Numbered from the stretch's first letter, positions 44,239 to 53,618 are shown. The stretch: 64,000 nucleotides of DNA from Cyclobacterium sp. (GCF_014762705.1 NZ_JABURL010000084.1:1-64000), one strand, 5' to 3'. A program made the numbers and translations. The notes: generated from the letters alone by a model not told the origin.

Positions 44239-45768
44239 ATGGAATACACAAAAATGACCAGCAAAGAGATACAAAAAATAAAAACTTTAGGCCAGTTAAA
44301 AGCCTCCGGTTATTCACACAAAACCATTAAAGAAGAACTGAGAAGTAACCTGATCAAGAAAATAAAAAATAAAGAGAATGTATTTGAAGGCATATGGGGA
44401 TATGAAGATACGGTGATCCCTGATATAGAAAGGGCCATACTTTCCAAACACAACATCAACTTGCTAGGTCTGAGGGGGCAGGCCAAAACAAGAATTGCCA
44501 GAATGATGACCCTCCTGCTTGATGATTTTGTTCCGGTGGTAAAAGGGGCCGAATTGAATGATGACCCGCTAATGCCCATTTCTACATTTGCGCGACAGGT
44601 GATTGAAGAAAAGGGAGATGATACCCCCATTATCTGGTGGGCAAAGGAAGACCGGTATACAGAAAAACTGGCTACTCCAGATGTATCCGTTGCGGATTTG
44701 ATAGGAGACGTTGACCCCATCAAGGCAGCGACCATGAAACTATCCTACAACGACGAAAGGGTCATCCATTTTGGTTTGGTTCCCCGGTCCCACCGGTCTA
44801 TTTTCGTAATCAACGAATTACCGGATTTACAAGCCAGAATTCAGGTAGCCTTATTCAACATCCTTCAGGAAGGCGATATTCAAATCCGGGGCTTCAAACT
44901 CAGATTGCCTCTGGATATCCAATTTGTCTTTACTGCAAATCCTGAAGATTACACCAACCGTGGTAGCATCGTCACACCCCTTAAAGACAGGATAGAAAGC
45001 CAAATTATCACCCACTACCCAAAAAGTATCGCCATTGGCAGAAAAATCACTGAGCAGGAAGCAAAACTGAAAGGAAGGCCATTGGAAAAAATCCATGTTC
45101 CTGAGCTGATGAAAGACCTGATCGAACAGATTGCGGTAGAGGCCCGTGAAAGTGAATACGTGGACGAAAAAAGTGGGGTATCGGCCAGGCTGACAATATC
45201 TGCTTACGAAAATCTGATCTCTGCCGCAGAGAGGAGGCTTTACCTGAATGGGGAAACCAACACCATGGTTAGAATAGTGGACCTCATTGGGGTGATTCCC
45301 GCTATTACCGGCAAAGTGGAGCTCGTGTACGAGGGAGAACAGGAAGGTGCCGGATTGGTGGCCTATAACCTGATCGGAAAAGCCATAAGAAATCTTTTTG
45401 TACAATATTTCCCATCTCCAGAACAAAAGAAAAAAGATAAGGAAAAAGAAGGCAACCCTTATGTACTTCCCTTGTCCTGGTTTGGAGAGGGCAACAGTCT
45501 GGATATTTTGGCCACCCAAAGCGATAAAGAATATAAAAAAGCCCTTCTTGAAGTCCCTGGGCTGGAAAAAATAACAACACAATTTGTGGAAGCCCTTCCG
45601 GAAAAAGAAAAGGAATTCTACATGGAGTTTGCCCTTCACGGCCTGGCCGAATACAGCCAGTTGAGTAAAAAACTGCTGGATACCGGTATGCAGTTTAAAG
45701 ATCTTTTCAGCAGCATGTTTGATCTGGGTGCACCAGGCATGGATGAGGAAGACGAAGATTTCAATTAA
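44239..45768 (+). CDS. AAA+ ATPase, magnesium chelatase ChlI/MoxR-like
   Basis: 509 residues. The AAA+ core lies at about 60-280: Walker A variant LLGLRGQAKTRIARM (about 76-90), sensor region FVINELPDLQARIQVALFNI with the DLQ-type pre-sensor insert, and FVFTANPEDYTNRGSIVTPLKDRIESQI (sensor 1 and arginine finger region). This is the chelatase/MoxR type. The C-terminal part (about 290-509) is a helical lid with KKLLDTGMQFKDLF. It is 3 bp downstream of the vWA gene, so they form one unit. The cobalt or magnesium chelatase subunits that would prove a porphyrin role are not nearby. Confidence 0.85.
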   Translation: MEYTKMTSKEIQKIKTLGQLKASGYSHKTIKEELRSNLIKKIKNKENVFEGIWGYEDTVIPDIERAILSKHNINLLGLRGQAKTRIARMMTLLLDDFVPVVKGAELNDDPLMPISTFARQVIEEKGDDTPIIWWAKEDRYTEKLATPDVSVADLIGDVDPIKAATMKLSYNDERVIHFGLVPRSHRSIFVINELPDLQARIQVALFNILQEGDIQIRGFKLRLPLDIQFVFTANPEDYTNRGSIVTPLKDRIESQIITHYPKSIAIGRKITEQEAKLKGRPLEKIHVPELMKDLIEQIAVEARESEYVDEKSGVSARLTISAYENLISAAERRLYLNGETNTMVRIVDLIGVIPAITGKVELVYEGEQEGAGLVAYNLIGKAIRNLFVQYFPSPEQKKKDKEKEGNPYVLPLSWFGEGNSLDILATQSDKEYKKALLEVPGLEKITTQFVEALPEKEKEFYMEFALHGLAEYSQLSKKLLDTGMQFKDLFSSMFDLGAPGMDEEDEDFN

Positions 45769-45772
45769 AGAT

Positions 45773-45808
45773 AAAAAGGGAGGGGATAAATTTATTCCCT
45801 CCCTTTTT
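45773..45808. terminator. Bidirectional terminator between convergent genes
   Basis: AAAAAGGGAGGG (45773-45784) is a perfect inverted copy of CCCTCCCTTTTT (45797-45808). It serves the AAA+ gene on plus and the thioredoxin lipoprotein gene on minus. Confidence 0.92.
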
Positions 45809-45875
45809 GTTTAGGGGCTTTTCTCTTCTTTAATTTAAATCCCTCCGGCTTACAAAAATACAAACTTTTGATTTA

Positions 45876-47072
45876 TCAATAATACCGCCCAATCATGGGG
45901 TGATCTACGATCTTTTTTTTGAGCGCCAGGGGTTTGATGGTTCCGGGTACCTTGTAGTGGACTTTTCCACCAGGTTCTACCAATAAGGTCAGTGGGAGGC
46001 TACCGTCCCAATCATTTTTAACCACATCTATGATGGCATACTTGTCGTCAGTATCCACCAGATAATTGGTGGTAGCTGAATGTTTTTTCTGGAGGAATTT
46101 TAAGGCTTTGTCGGCGGATTCCGGATTATCCAGACTTACGGACACAAACTCAAAATCTCTGTTTCCATACATCCGTTGTATTTTGATAAACTCCGGATAT
46201 TCTACAATACAGGGGCCACACCAGGTTGCCCAGAAATTCACCAACCTCAACTGATCGCTGTCATTCTGCAATAATTCCTCCAAATCAGCCAAGCTGATCT
46301 TATTCAGTTCCACTGGCTTTTTCTTCCAGTCTTCGTTAACTTTTAGGGTGTACTCATTTTTCCAGGCCCACTTAATGGAACAACCAAAAGCAGGAGTCGT
46401 GGCTTTGTCTTCAGCCAATTGTTCTCCTTTCAGGGTTTTTTCAATGGCATATTTGGCATCTTCAGCCTGCCCCGTCCCGGGTTTTTCAGAGGCATCTATT
46501 CTTCCCTGATATGTCAGTTTCCTTTCTTTATCAAAAACAAAGATATGGGGTGTTGCAGTAGGGCCATATGCTGTTGAAAAATGATGCTCATCCCCATCAT
46601 AAAGATAGGGGAAGTTATAATTCATTTCTTCAGCCCTGACCTTCATGCTTTCAAAATCATCGTTCAGATCAGTATAGCCAAGTTCTTCAGGAAGTACGGC
46701 AATGGGAGAATTGGGAGATATGGCAATAAACTGCACTCCCTGCTCACTGTAAGTACTCACCAGATCGTTGAACCTTTCTTCATATGCCTGTGCTGTGGGA
46801 CAATGGTTACAGGTAAAGTTAATGACCAACACCTCTTTGTCATCAAAATCTGACAATTCATGATATTGTCCATCCACCCCAGGCAGCTTAAAATCTGGTG
46901 CCTGCTCCCCAATGGCCAGCGTAGTCACCGGCTTTTCCTCCACCACCTTAGGATCCGGTGTGAAAAATGGAGATTCAGCAGAAGTAGGCTCCCCTTCTTT
47001 ACCCGAATTTTCTTTCCCTTCACCACAAGCAGAGAAAAGGGAAACCATTAACAGGAAAGTGAAAGGTTTCAT
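45876..47072 (-). CDS. Lipoprotein with two thioredoxin-fold domains (redoxin plus TlpA-like)
   Basis: 398 residues from the ATG at 47072 (MKPFTFLLMVSLFSACGEG), chosen for its lipobox at Cys16; the frame opens at 47102. Domain 1 (about 50-215) is AhpC/TSA-like with INFTCNHCPTAQAYEERF: two cysteines as CNHC. Domain 2 (about 255-398) is TlpA-like with VNFWATWCGPCIVEYPEF: the classic WCGPC. Both active sites keep their cysteine pair, so the protein may pass electrons between two thiol pairs in the periplasm. DsbD, 7 kb away, could be the reductant. A 43-bp palindrome lies 35 bp upstream. Architecture may be known in Bacteroidota but is unusual. Confidence 0.85.
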   Translation of the reverse strand: MKPFTFLLMVSLFSACGEGKENSGKEGEPTSAESPFFTPDPKVVEEKPVTTLAIGEQAPDFKLPGVDGQYHELSDFDDKEVLVINFTCNHCPTAQAYEERFNDLVSTYSEQGVQFIAISPNSPIAVLPEELGYTDLNDDFESMKVRAEEMNYNFPYLYDGDEHHFSTAYGPTATPHIFVFDKERKLTYQGRIDASEKPGTGQAEDAKYAIEKTLKGEQLAEDKATTPAFGCSIKWAWKNEYTLKVNEDWKKKPVELNKISLADLEELLQNDSDQLRLVNFWATWCGPCIVEYPEFIKIQRMYGNRDFEFVSVSLDNPESADKALKFLQKKHSATTNYLVDTDDKYAIIDVVKNDWDGSLPLTLLVEPGGKVHYKVPGTIKPLALKKKIVDHPMIGRYY

Positions 47073-47107
47073 TGATACAACTAATGATTTTGAATAGGTC
47101 ATATTGA

Positions 47108-47150
47108 AATAGGTATATTGATAAAATTAAATTTAATCAATATACCTATT
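47108..47150. promoter_or_regulatory. 43-bp near-perfect palindrome upstream of the double-thioredoxin gene
   Basis: AATAGGTATATTGAT (47108-47122) is an exact inverted copy of ATCAATATACCTATT (47136-47150). The 13-base core is itself symmetric except for one A/A position. It is AT-rich, 35 bp before the start codon at 47072 and 115 bp after the fbpC stop. No T run follows on the minus strand, so it is not a classic terminator. An operator for a dimeric or tetrameric regulator, or an mRNA hairpin, is inferred. Confidence 0.5.
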
Positions 47151-47264
47151 AAATAAAACCATAAGAAACTAAAGCTCAGTGTAAACGAATGAAAAATTTT
47201 ACCTGCCTATTAAAATCCCCCGCCTGCTGAATAGCTCTTAAATAGTTCCAGGCAACTGAAGCAA

Positions 47265-48302
47265 TTAGTAGGCATCTTCTGCTTTAAAGGATCTTATGGT
47301 AAAAAAAACACTGCTTCCAATAAGAAAATGCCGGGTAGGACTGGCCCTGACATAAATGGACTTACCAGCTTCATCACTCAGCTTTACCATCTGGTGATCC
47401 CCAAAATAAGCACAATGGAGCACTGTTCCGATAAGGGCCTGTCTCAGACTCTTTTTGAATTTTATTTCTTCCGGGCGAAAGAGTATCCTTACTTTATCCC
47501 GAAATATCCTGGACCTTTCGTCAGCGATAAAACCAAAAGGGGTATAAAAGCCATCTTCGGTAGCCGTTGCCAAAATTTGATTTCGTCTTCCAAAGAAGTT
47601 GGCCACATAAGCATTGACCGGGTCTTCATACAATTTCCGGGGGGTATCCAATTGCTGCAGGTGACCTTTGTGCAGGATGGCAATGCGGTCTGCCGTAGAT
47701 AATGCGTCTCTGGTATCGTGGGTAACAAAAATGGCAGTAATTCCTGTTCGTTTTATAATTTGCCTCATTTCCTCCCTTACCTGATCCTTTAGCATAGCAT
47801 CCAGGTTGCTAAAAGGCTCATCCAAAAGCAAAATGGTTGGGTTTGGAGCCAGGGCCCTTGCCAGGGCAACCCGCTGTTGTTGACCTCCGGAAAGCTGATG
47901 CGGGTACTTGTTGAAATTCTCTTTCAGCCCTACCAGTTGCAAGGATTCTTTGGCCAACTTCTCCGCATCCTGATTGGCATTCCTAATGCCATAGGTTACG
48001 TTTTCCAGAATATTCAGGTGTGGAAATAAGGCATAGTCCTGAAATACCATGCCCACTTTTCTTTTGTTTGCCGGCACAGACTTACTGTCTTCCACCATGG
48101 TTTTACCAGACAATACAATGGCACCGCTATCCGGGTGCTCCAACCCGGAAATCAACCTGAGCAGCGTTGTTTTACCAGAACCGCTTGCACCCACCAGCGC
48201 AAGTATTTCACCCTCCTTTACTTCAAAGGAAATGTTCTTTACCGCATAATCTTCAGATGTAGTATATTGTTTATCTATGCCCTGTAGCCTGAGTATACCC
48301 AT
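47265..48302 (-). CDS. fbpC: Fe3+-type ABC importer ATP-binding protein
   Basis: 345 residues. Walker A GASGSGKTTLLRL (about 38-50), signature LSGGQQQRVALARAL (about 139-153), Walker B ILLLDEPFSNLD (about 158-169), and a TOBE-like C-terminal region (about 240-345). It would power the permease encoded 20 bp upstream. The FbpC family call rests on the operon with an FbpA-type binding protein. Cytoplasmic, membrane-bound. Confidence 0.87.
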   Translation of the reverse strand: MGILRLQGIDKQYTTSEDYAVKNISFEVKEGEILALVGASGSGKTTLLRLISGLEHPDSGAIVLSGKTMVEDSKSVPANKRKVGMVFQDYALFPHLNILENVTYGIRNANQDAEKLAKESLQLVGLKENFNKYPHQLSGGQQQRVALARALAPNPTILLLDEPFSNLDAMLKDQVREEMRQIIKRTGITAIFVTHDTRDALSTADRIAILHKGHLQQLDTPRKLYEDPVNAYVANFFGRRNQILATATEDGFYTPFGFIADERSRIFRDKVRILFRPEEIKFKKSLRQALIGTVLHCAYFGDHQMVKLSDEAGKSIYVRASPTRHFLIGSSVFFTIRSFKAEDAY

Positions 48303-48322
48303 GCAAAAATTTCTGATTTTGT

Positions 48323-49957
48323 CTATATGTTAACATTGCGGATCATCCTGTTAAGAAATATTATGGGCAATATTCCCGTGAGGATAATGATCAGCGCAGA
48401 ATTAGCCGATTCTGCTATCATTTCATTAGTGGCCATGTCAAAAGCTTTGGTCGCCAGGGTATGGTAGTTAAACGGTCTAAGAATCAAAGTTAAGGGTAAT
48501 TCTTTTAAAACATCTACAAAAACCAGCAAGATGGCGCTAAAAAAACTGGCCTTGACCAAAGGCAATTCTATTTTCCAGAGTGTTTTCCAGGAATTCTGAC
48601 CCAAAAGCCGACTCGCCTCATTGACCTGAATACCTGTTTTCTGAAATCCGGCATCAAGAGGGTGATAACCTACTGCCATAAAGCGGACCATATAGGCAAA
48701 TAGCAATACCGAAACAGTTCCAGAAACGATCATTTGCCCATTTCCCATAAACAAATAATCCCTCAACCAGTGATCCAGACCTATCACCGGCACCATGATG
48801 CCTATAGCGATTACCGCTCCGGGAATGGCATATCCCAGGGTCGCAACTTTCGTCAGGTTCTTGAGCCAATTAAAGGGACTAAGTCGCAAACTGTACAACA
48901 ATACCACTGAAAAAACAGCAACCAACAAACCGGAAACGGCAGCCAGGCCAAAGCTCCTCAGTACCAGGTAAAAAAAGTCAGCATTCATTGACTTCTCATA
49001 GCTTAACCAAACCCATTGAATGATCTGCAAAAAGGGAATAAAAAAACTGATCAGAAAAACCAAGGTACAGGCTGCAGTTAGCATCCCTCTTTTTCCCCTT
49101 GAAAGCCGGAGCCTTATCAGGGGCTTATTCATAAAATTGATGGGCGAAAACCGTTTTTTCCCCCTTTGAATGACTTCCAAAAATAAAATGGAAAATACCA
49201 ATAGCATGAGGATTGCAGCCAAATAAATAGCGGTGGTCACGTCTCCCATGGAAAACCAAGAGCGGAAAATACCGGTAGTAAAAGTACCCACACCAAAATA
49301 CTTCACTGTACCATAGTCGTTCAGCACTTCCATAGAGGCCAAAGCGATCCCTCCTACTATGGCTGGTCTTGCCATGGGCAAAGCTACTTTGATAAAAGTA
49401 TACCAATCATTACTACCCAATAAGGCCGCTGCCTCCTGAAATGTTCTGGACTGCTGTAAAAAGGAAGCCCTTGACAAGAGGTATACATAGGGAAACAAGG
49501 TAATGGACAGAATAAATACAGCCCCTGGAAGATTCATGATATCCAGTAAACTCCCCACCACCTGAATATCCAACTGATTTCTCAAAAAAGCCTGCAAAGG
49601 ACCGGAATAATCAAGGAGCCCAGTATAGGTATACGCCATAATATACCCCGGGAACCCCAATGGCAAAATCAGGAGCCATTCAAAATGCCTTCTCCAGGGA
49701 AACTCATAGTGGGTCACTATCCAGGCCAGAGAAACACCCAACAAAAAAGTGATTGTAGCCACACCCATCAATAAAATGAGGGTGTTTTGAAGATATCCGG
49801 CCAGTAAATTTTCCGTCAAATGAGACCAGCTGCTTCCGGGCGAAGTAAAAAGTTTGAGGAAAATGGTAAGCAAAGGGGTAGCAATCAATAACAGCACCAG
49901 CAAAGTACCCGTCATCCAGCTGTTCCACCAATAAAACCTTCTTTTGGCTAATCCCAC
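48323..49957 (-). CDS. fbpB: Fe3+-type ABC importer permease
   Basis: 544 residues, a double permease of two homologous halves (about 60-250 and 330-540), each with the EAA-loop region (FQEAAALLGSNDWYTFIKVALP and VNEASRLLGQNSWKTLWKIELP). About 12 hydrophobic segments. Fused halves are the FbpB arrangement of iron and 2-aminoethylphosphonate-type importers. 32 bp downstream of fbpA and 20 bp upstream of fbpC. Confidence 0.88.
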   Translation of the reverse strand: MGLAKRRFYWWNSWMTGTLLVLLLIATPLLTIFLKLFTSPGSSWSHLTENLLAGYLQNTLILLMGVATITFLLGVSLAWIVTHYEFPWRRHFEWLLILPLGFPGYIMAYTYTGLLDYSGPLQAFLRNQLDIQVVGSLLDIMNLPGAVFILSITLFPYVYLLSRASFLQQSRTFQEAAALLGSNDWYTFIKVALPMARPAIVGGIALASMEVLNDYGTVKYFGVGTFTTGIFRSWFSMGDVTTAIYLAAILMLLVFSILFLEVIQRGKKRFSPINFMNKPLIRLRLSRGKRGMLTAACTLVFLISFFIPFLQIIQWVWLSYEKSMNADFFYLVLRSFGLAAVSGLLVAVFSVVLLYSLRLSPFNWLKNLTKVATLGYAIPGAVIAIGIMVPVIGLDHWLRDYLFMGNGQMIVSGTVSVLLFAYMVRFMAVGYHPLDAGFQKTGIQVNEASRLLGQNSWKTLWKIELPLVKASFFSAILLVFVDVLKELPLTLILRPFNYHTLATKAFDMATNEMIAESANSALIIILTGILPIIFLNRMIRNVNI

Positions 49958-49989
49958 GAACTAAATCCTGCCTCCCACTGCAGTTTCGA

Positions 49990-51018
49990 TCAATTCCAAC
50001 CTACTTTATCAAAAATAATAACTGCCTCGCTGTTGTTCTCCCCTAGAAGAGAAAGGTTAATTTCATCAGCCTTAAAGTCTCCCCAGCTCTGAAGCAATTC
50101 GGATGGTGCTACATTGGGATTGACCGGATATTCATAATTTACATTGGCCAATACTTCCTGAGCCTTCTCCCCGGATAAAAATTCTATCAACCTGATGGCA
50201 TTCTCTTTATTCGGTGCATGCCGGGTGACGCCCGCTCCGGAAACATTGATATGGGTACCCCTGTCATTCTGGTTTGGGAAGAAAATGCCCACCTGCTTGG
50301 CGGCCTTTACCGTTTCCTCATTGGCATCATTCAACATTATTCCTATATAATAGCTATTCACTATAGCCACATCACCCTCTCCTGAAGCCACGGCTTTTAC
50401 CTGATCCCTATCACTACCTTTGGGGTCTCTCGCCATATTGTTCAATAGTCCGGCAGCCCATTCCTCTGCTGCATCAGCTCCATGTGCCACAATAAGGGAT
50501 GCAAGAAGAGATTGATTGTATATGTTTTCTGAAGACCTGGTTAGAATTCTTCCTTTCCATTGTTCTTCAGTAAGGCTTTCATAAGAATCAAGGTCGTCGG
50601 GATTGACCCTCTCTTTGTGATAAGCAAGAATCCTTGCCCGATAAGTCAATCCAAACCACATGCCTTCCGGATTGCGAAATTTGGAGGGAATGTTTGCATT
50701 GAGTACTTCTGAATCAACCGCCTGAAACAGGTTTTTCTCCTTTGCCCTATGTAGTCTTCCAGCATCAACGGTGATCAACACATCTGCTGGTGATCCCTCC
50801 CCCTCTAATTCCAGCTTTTGAATAAGCTCATCAGCACTGGCACTCACTACATTTACCTTTATCCCCGTTTCTTCGGCAAAGGCATCGAATAACTGCTGAT
50901 CTGCATCATAATGCCTGTGGGTGTAAACGTTCACTTCTTCACCGGTGTTTTCTTTACAAGAGAAGATTCCTATCAAGAAGATAGAAGCAAATAATAATAA
51001 ACTTTTAAAGTTGTCCAT
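49990..51018 (-). CDS. fbpA: Fe3+-type ABC importer substrate-binding lipoprotein
   Basis: 342 residues with a lipobox (LIGIFSCKENTG, Cys21). It belongs to the FbpA-type family 1 binding proteins: VNVYTHRHYDADQQLFDAF near the start, GLTYRARILAYHKERVNP and VAIVNSYYIGIML, where paired tyrosines are the usual ferric-ion ligands. It is the first gene of the fbpABC operon and is divergent from oxyR. Iron as substrate is inferred from ligand tyrosines and family. Confidence 0.87.
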   Translation of the reverse strand: MDNFKSLLLFASIFLIGIFSCKENTGEEVNVYTHRHYDADQQLFDAFAEETGIKVNVVSASADELIQKLELEGEGSPADVLITVDAGRLHRAKEKNLFQAVDSEVLNANIPSKFRNPEGMWFGLTYRARILAYHKERVNPDDLDSYESLTEEQWKGRILTRSSENIYNQSLLASLIVAHGADAAEEWAAGLLNNMARDPKGSDRDQVKAVASGEGDVAIVNSYYIGIMLNDANEETVKAAKQVGIFFPNQNDRGTHINVSGAGVTRHAPNKENAIRLIEFLSGEKAQEVLANVNYEYPVNPNVAPSELLQSWGDFKADEINLSLLGENNSEAVIIFDKVGWN

Positions 51019-51038
51019 AATCGTGGTGCATTTTGAGG

Positions 51039-51046
51039 CAAAATTA
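51039..51046 (-). promoter_or_regulatory. Possible -7 promoter element of fbpA
   Basis: TAATTTTG on the minus strand (51046-51039) fits TAnnTTTG and lies 20 bp upstream of fbpA. No matching -33 element at 19-21 nt; low confidence. Confidence 0.35.
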
Positions 51047-51141
51047 GGTATTATTTAAAACAAATCTAAATAAAAGGAAAAAGATTTTTATATTTACGCC
51101 TTCATAAAAATGGCAAGGTTTAACCACCCGGGGCTAGGAAA

Positions 51142-52077
51142 ATGACTATTCAACAATTGGAATACATATTGGCTGTAGAAAAGTTTCGCCATTTTGGCCA
51201 GGCTGCTGAGGCTTGCTTTGTAACCCAACCTACCCTCAGTGCTCAGGTAAGCAAACTGGAAAAGGAATTAGGAATCATCATCTTTGATCGATCAAAAATG
51301 CCTGTTATTCCAACGGAAATCGGGGAAATGATCATCGGCCAGGCCAAAAAAGTGGTCTCTGAAAGCAAAGGAATACTGGAACTGGTTTACCAATTAAAGG
51401 GAGATGTTAGCGGATTGATAAAAATGGGTGTCATTCCTACTTTGGCTCCCTATCTCCTGCCTTTGTTTATTCAAAATTTTATTCATAAATACCCCAAAGT
51501 ACAGTTGCAAGTTCAGGAAATGGTGACGGAAGATATCCTCAAAAAGCTTAAAAATGATGAGTTGGATATCGGCCTGGTGGTAACCCCTTTACAGGAACCC
51601 GGAATTGTAGAAAAACCCATTTTTTACGAGAAATTTTATGCTTACCTGTCAAAGAACCATCCCCTGCTGCAACAGTCTGAAGTATCTGCGGCCGATATCA
51701 TGGCGGAGGATCTATGGGTTTTGCAACAAGGGCATTGTTTCCGGGATCAGGTGCTCAACCTCTGCGATCAAAACAAATTCAAACGGATGAACTTCCATTA
51801 TGAAAGCGGGTCTCTTGAAGGCCTGAAAAATATGGTTAACCGATATAAGGGCATTACCCTTCTCCCGGAACTAGCTACTGATGGGCTGAGTGAAGAGGAA
51901 TCCAATCGTTTGCGCCCCTTCAAAGGCGATGCCCCTATCAGAGAAGTCAGCCTTATTCTGACCAGGAGTTTTTTAAAGCAGAAATTGGTGAATTTGCTAT
52001 TTGAGGAGATTCAATACGTTGTTCCCAAACACATGCTTTCCCACAAAAATGGAAAGCTTGTAAATTTCAAATTATGA
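51142..52077 (+). CDS. oxyR: OxyR-type hydrogen peroxide sensor, LysR family
   Basis: 311 residues. N-terminal winged helix (MTIQQLEYILAVEKFRHFGQ, then QPTLSAQVSKLEKELGIIIFDR), and a LysR effector domain. The two redox cysteines of E. coli OxyR fall at identical numbers here: Cys199 and Cys208 in QGHCFRDQVLNLC. This strongly supports peroxide sensing by disulfide formation. It is divergent from fbpABC with a 123-bp shared upstream region, so regulation of iron import by OxyR is a reasonable inference. Usual targets (ahp, kat, dps) are not in view. Confidence 0.94.
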   Translation: MTIQQLEYILAVEKFRHFGQAAEACFVTQPTLSAQVSKLEKELGIIIFDRSKMPVIPTEIGEMIIGQAKKVVSESKGILELVYQLKGDVSGLIKMGVIPTLAPYLLPLFIQNFIHKYPKVQLQVQEMVTEDILKKLKNDELDIGLVVTPLQEPGIVEKPIFYEKFYAYLSKNHPLLQQSEVSAADIMAEDLWVLQQGHCFRDQVLNLCDQNKFKRMNFHYESGSLEGLKNMVNRYKGITLLPELATDGLSEEESNRLRPFKGDAPIREVSLILTRSFLKQKLVNLLFEEIQYVVPKHMLSHKNGKLVNFKL

Positions 52078-52133
52078 GGTGAAATCCTTCAAAATGTTTT
52101 AATTTCGGTCTTCAAATCAAGCAAATTTAAGGC

Positions 52134-53525
52134 ATGCCATTAAAACAATATATTGAATCGAATTCAGAGAGATTTTTAGGAGAATTGGTGAATCTGTTAA
52201 AAATCCCCTCTGTCAGTGCAGATCCCGCTTACAAGAATGAAGTTTTTAAAGCAGCTGATTTTGTGAAGGACAGCCTGGAAGCAGCCGGTGTGGACAAAGC
52301 AGAAATATGCCCAACAGCTGGTTATCCCATCGTATACGGCGAGAAAATCACAAATCCGGAAGCACCCACCGTACTGGTCTACGGACATTACGATGTGCAG
52401 CCCGCCGATCCCCTGGAATTGTGGGATTCTCCTCCTTTCGAGCCTGTAATCAAAAAGACCAAACTTCATCCCAATGGTGCCATCTTTGCGAGAGGGTCGG
52501 CAGATGACAAAGGTCAATTTTTCATGCATGTTAAGGCTTTTGAAGCCATGCTGGCCAGTGGGGAGCTGGCCTGTAATGTCAAATTCATGATTGAAGGCGA
52601 AGAAGAAGTAGGCTCCGAAAACCTGGACATTTTTGTCCGGGCAAACAAGGAAAAACTTGCCGCAGATGTGGTCCTGATATCCGATACCTCCATGATCTCA
52701 TTGGAGCATCCCTCTGTGACTGTAGGTTTAAGGGGGCTGGCTTACATGCAGGTGGAAGTTACCGGGCCCGATAAGGACCTGCATAGCGGCACGTTTGGCG
52801 GATCAGTTGCCAATCCCATCAATGTGCTTTGTAAAATGATCGCCTCACTGCACGATGAAAACAACCATATTACCATTCCCGGGTTTTATGATCAGGTCCG
52901 GGAATATGGAAAGGAATACAGGGACAAATTGAATCAGGCTCCTTTTGACGAAGGTGAATTTAAAAGAAAGCTGGATATCAAAGAAACATACGGAGAAAAA
53001 GGATATACCACCATTGAGCGGGTAGGTATACGACCCACATTGGATGTAAATGGCATTTGGGGTGGCTACATTGGGGAGGGAGCCAAAACGGTACTTCCCT
53101 CCAAAGCGGCAGCTAAGATATCCATGCGTCTGGTGCCCGATCAGGACCATAAAAGCATCGCTAGACTATTTGAAAACCATTTTAAAAGCATTGCTCCTCC
53201 CGCAGTAAAAGTTAAAGTGGTACCTCACCATGGTGGTCAGGCAGCAGTGGTTCCTACAGATTCCATAGGTTATAAAGCAGCAGAAGCCGCCATACTTGAG
53301 GCTTTCGGAAAGAAAGCGATTCCTACCAGGGAAGGAGGATCCATTCCTATCACGGCATTGTTTCAAAAAGTTCTTGGCCTGGATCCGATTTTACTTGGCT
53401 TTGGTTTGGACACAGATGCCATTCATTCGCCCAATGAACATTACGGAGTGGATAATTATTTCAAGGGCATTGAAACCATCGCTTTATTCTTCAAGCATTT
53501 TAACCTTTTGGGTAAGAAAAAATAA
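52134..53525 (+). CDS. M20 family dipeptidase
   Basis: 463 residues without signal peptide, so cytoplasmic. The two-metal site is complete: VYGHYDVQP (His), RGSADDKGQ (bridging Asp), EGEEEVGSENL (catalytic and metal Glu), LISDTSM (Asp), and DAIHSPNEHYG near the end (His). The dimerisation domain (about 190-370) holds GPDKDLHSGTFGG. M20 dipeptidases cut dipeptides such as carnosine-like substrates; the precise substrate is unknown. 56 bp after oxyR. Confidence 0.9.
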   Translation: MPLKQYIESNSERFLGELVNLLKIPSVSADPAYKNEVFKAADFVKDSLEAAGVDKAEICPTAGYPIVYGEKITNPEAPTVLVYGHYDVQPADPLELWDSPPFEPVIKKTKLHPNGAIFARGSADDKGQFFMHVKAFEAMLASGELACNVKFMIEGEEEVGSENLDIFVRANKEKLAADVVLISDTSMISLEHPSVTVGLRGLAYMQVEVTGPDKDLHSGTFGGSVANPINVLCKMIASLHDENNHITIPGFYDQVREYGKEYRDKLNQAPFDEGEFKRKLDIKETYGEKGYTTIERVGIRPTLDVNGIWGGYIGEGAKTVLPSKAAAKISMRLVPDQDHKSIARLFENHFKSIAPPAVKVKVVPHHGGQAAVVPTDSIGYKAAEAAILEAFGKKAIPTREGGSIPITALFQKVLGLDPILLGFGLDTDAIHSPNEHYGVDNYFKGIETIALFFKHFNLLGKKK

Positions 53526-53618
53526 GCATTTGCGCTTATTGAAGTAAAACAGGAACTTATCATCCCGTTTTTTAATTAGCAAAAGGTACCGGACCATAAG
53601 GCAATTAATCTATCCATA

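Noticed and set aside
44851-45639. 262-residue minus-strand frame
   Set aside because: Antisense to the AAA+ ATPase gene, Phe/Gly-rich shadow composition.
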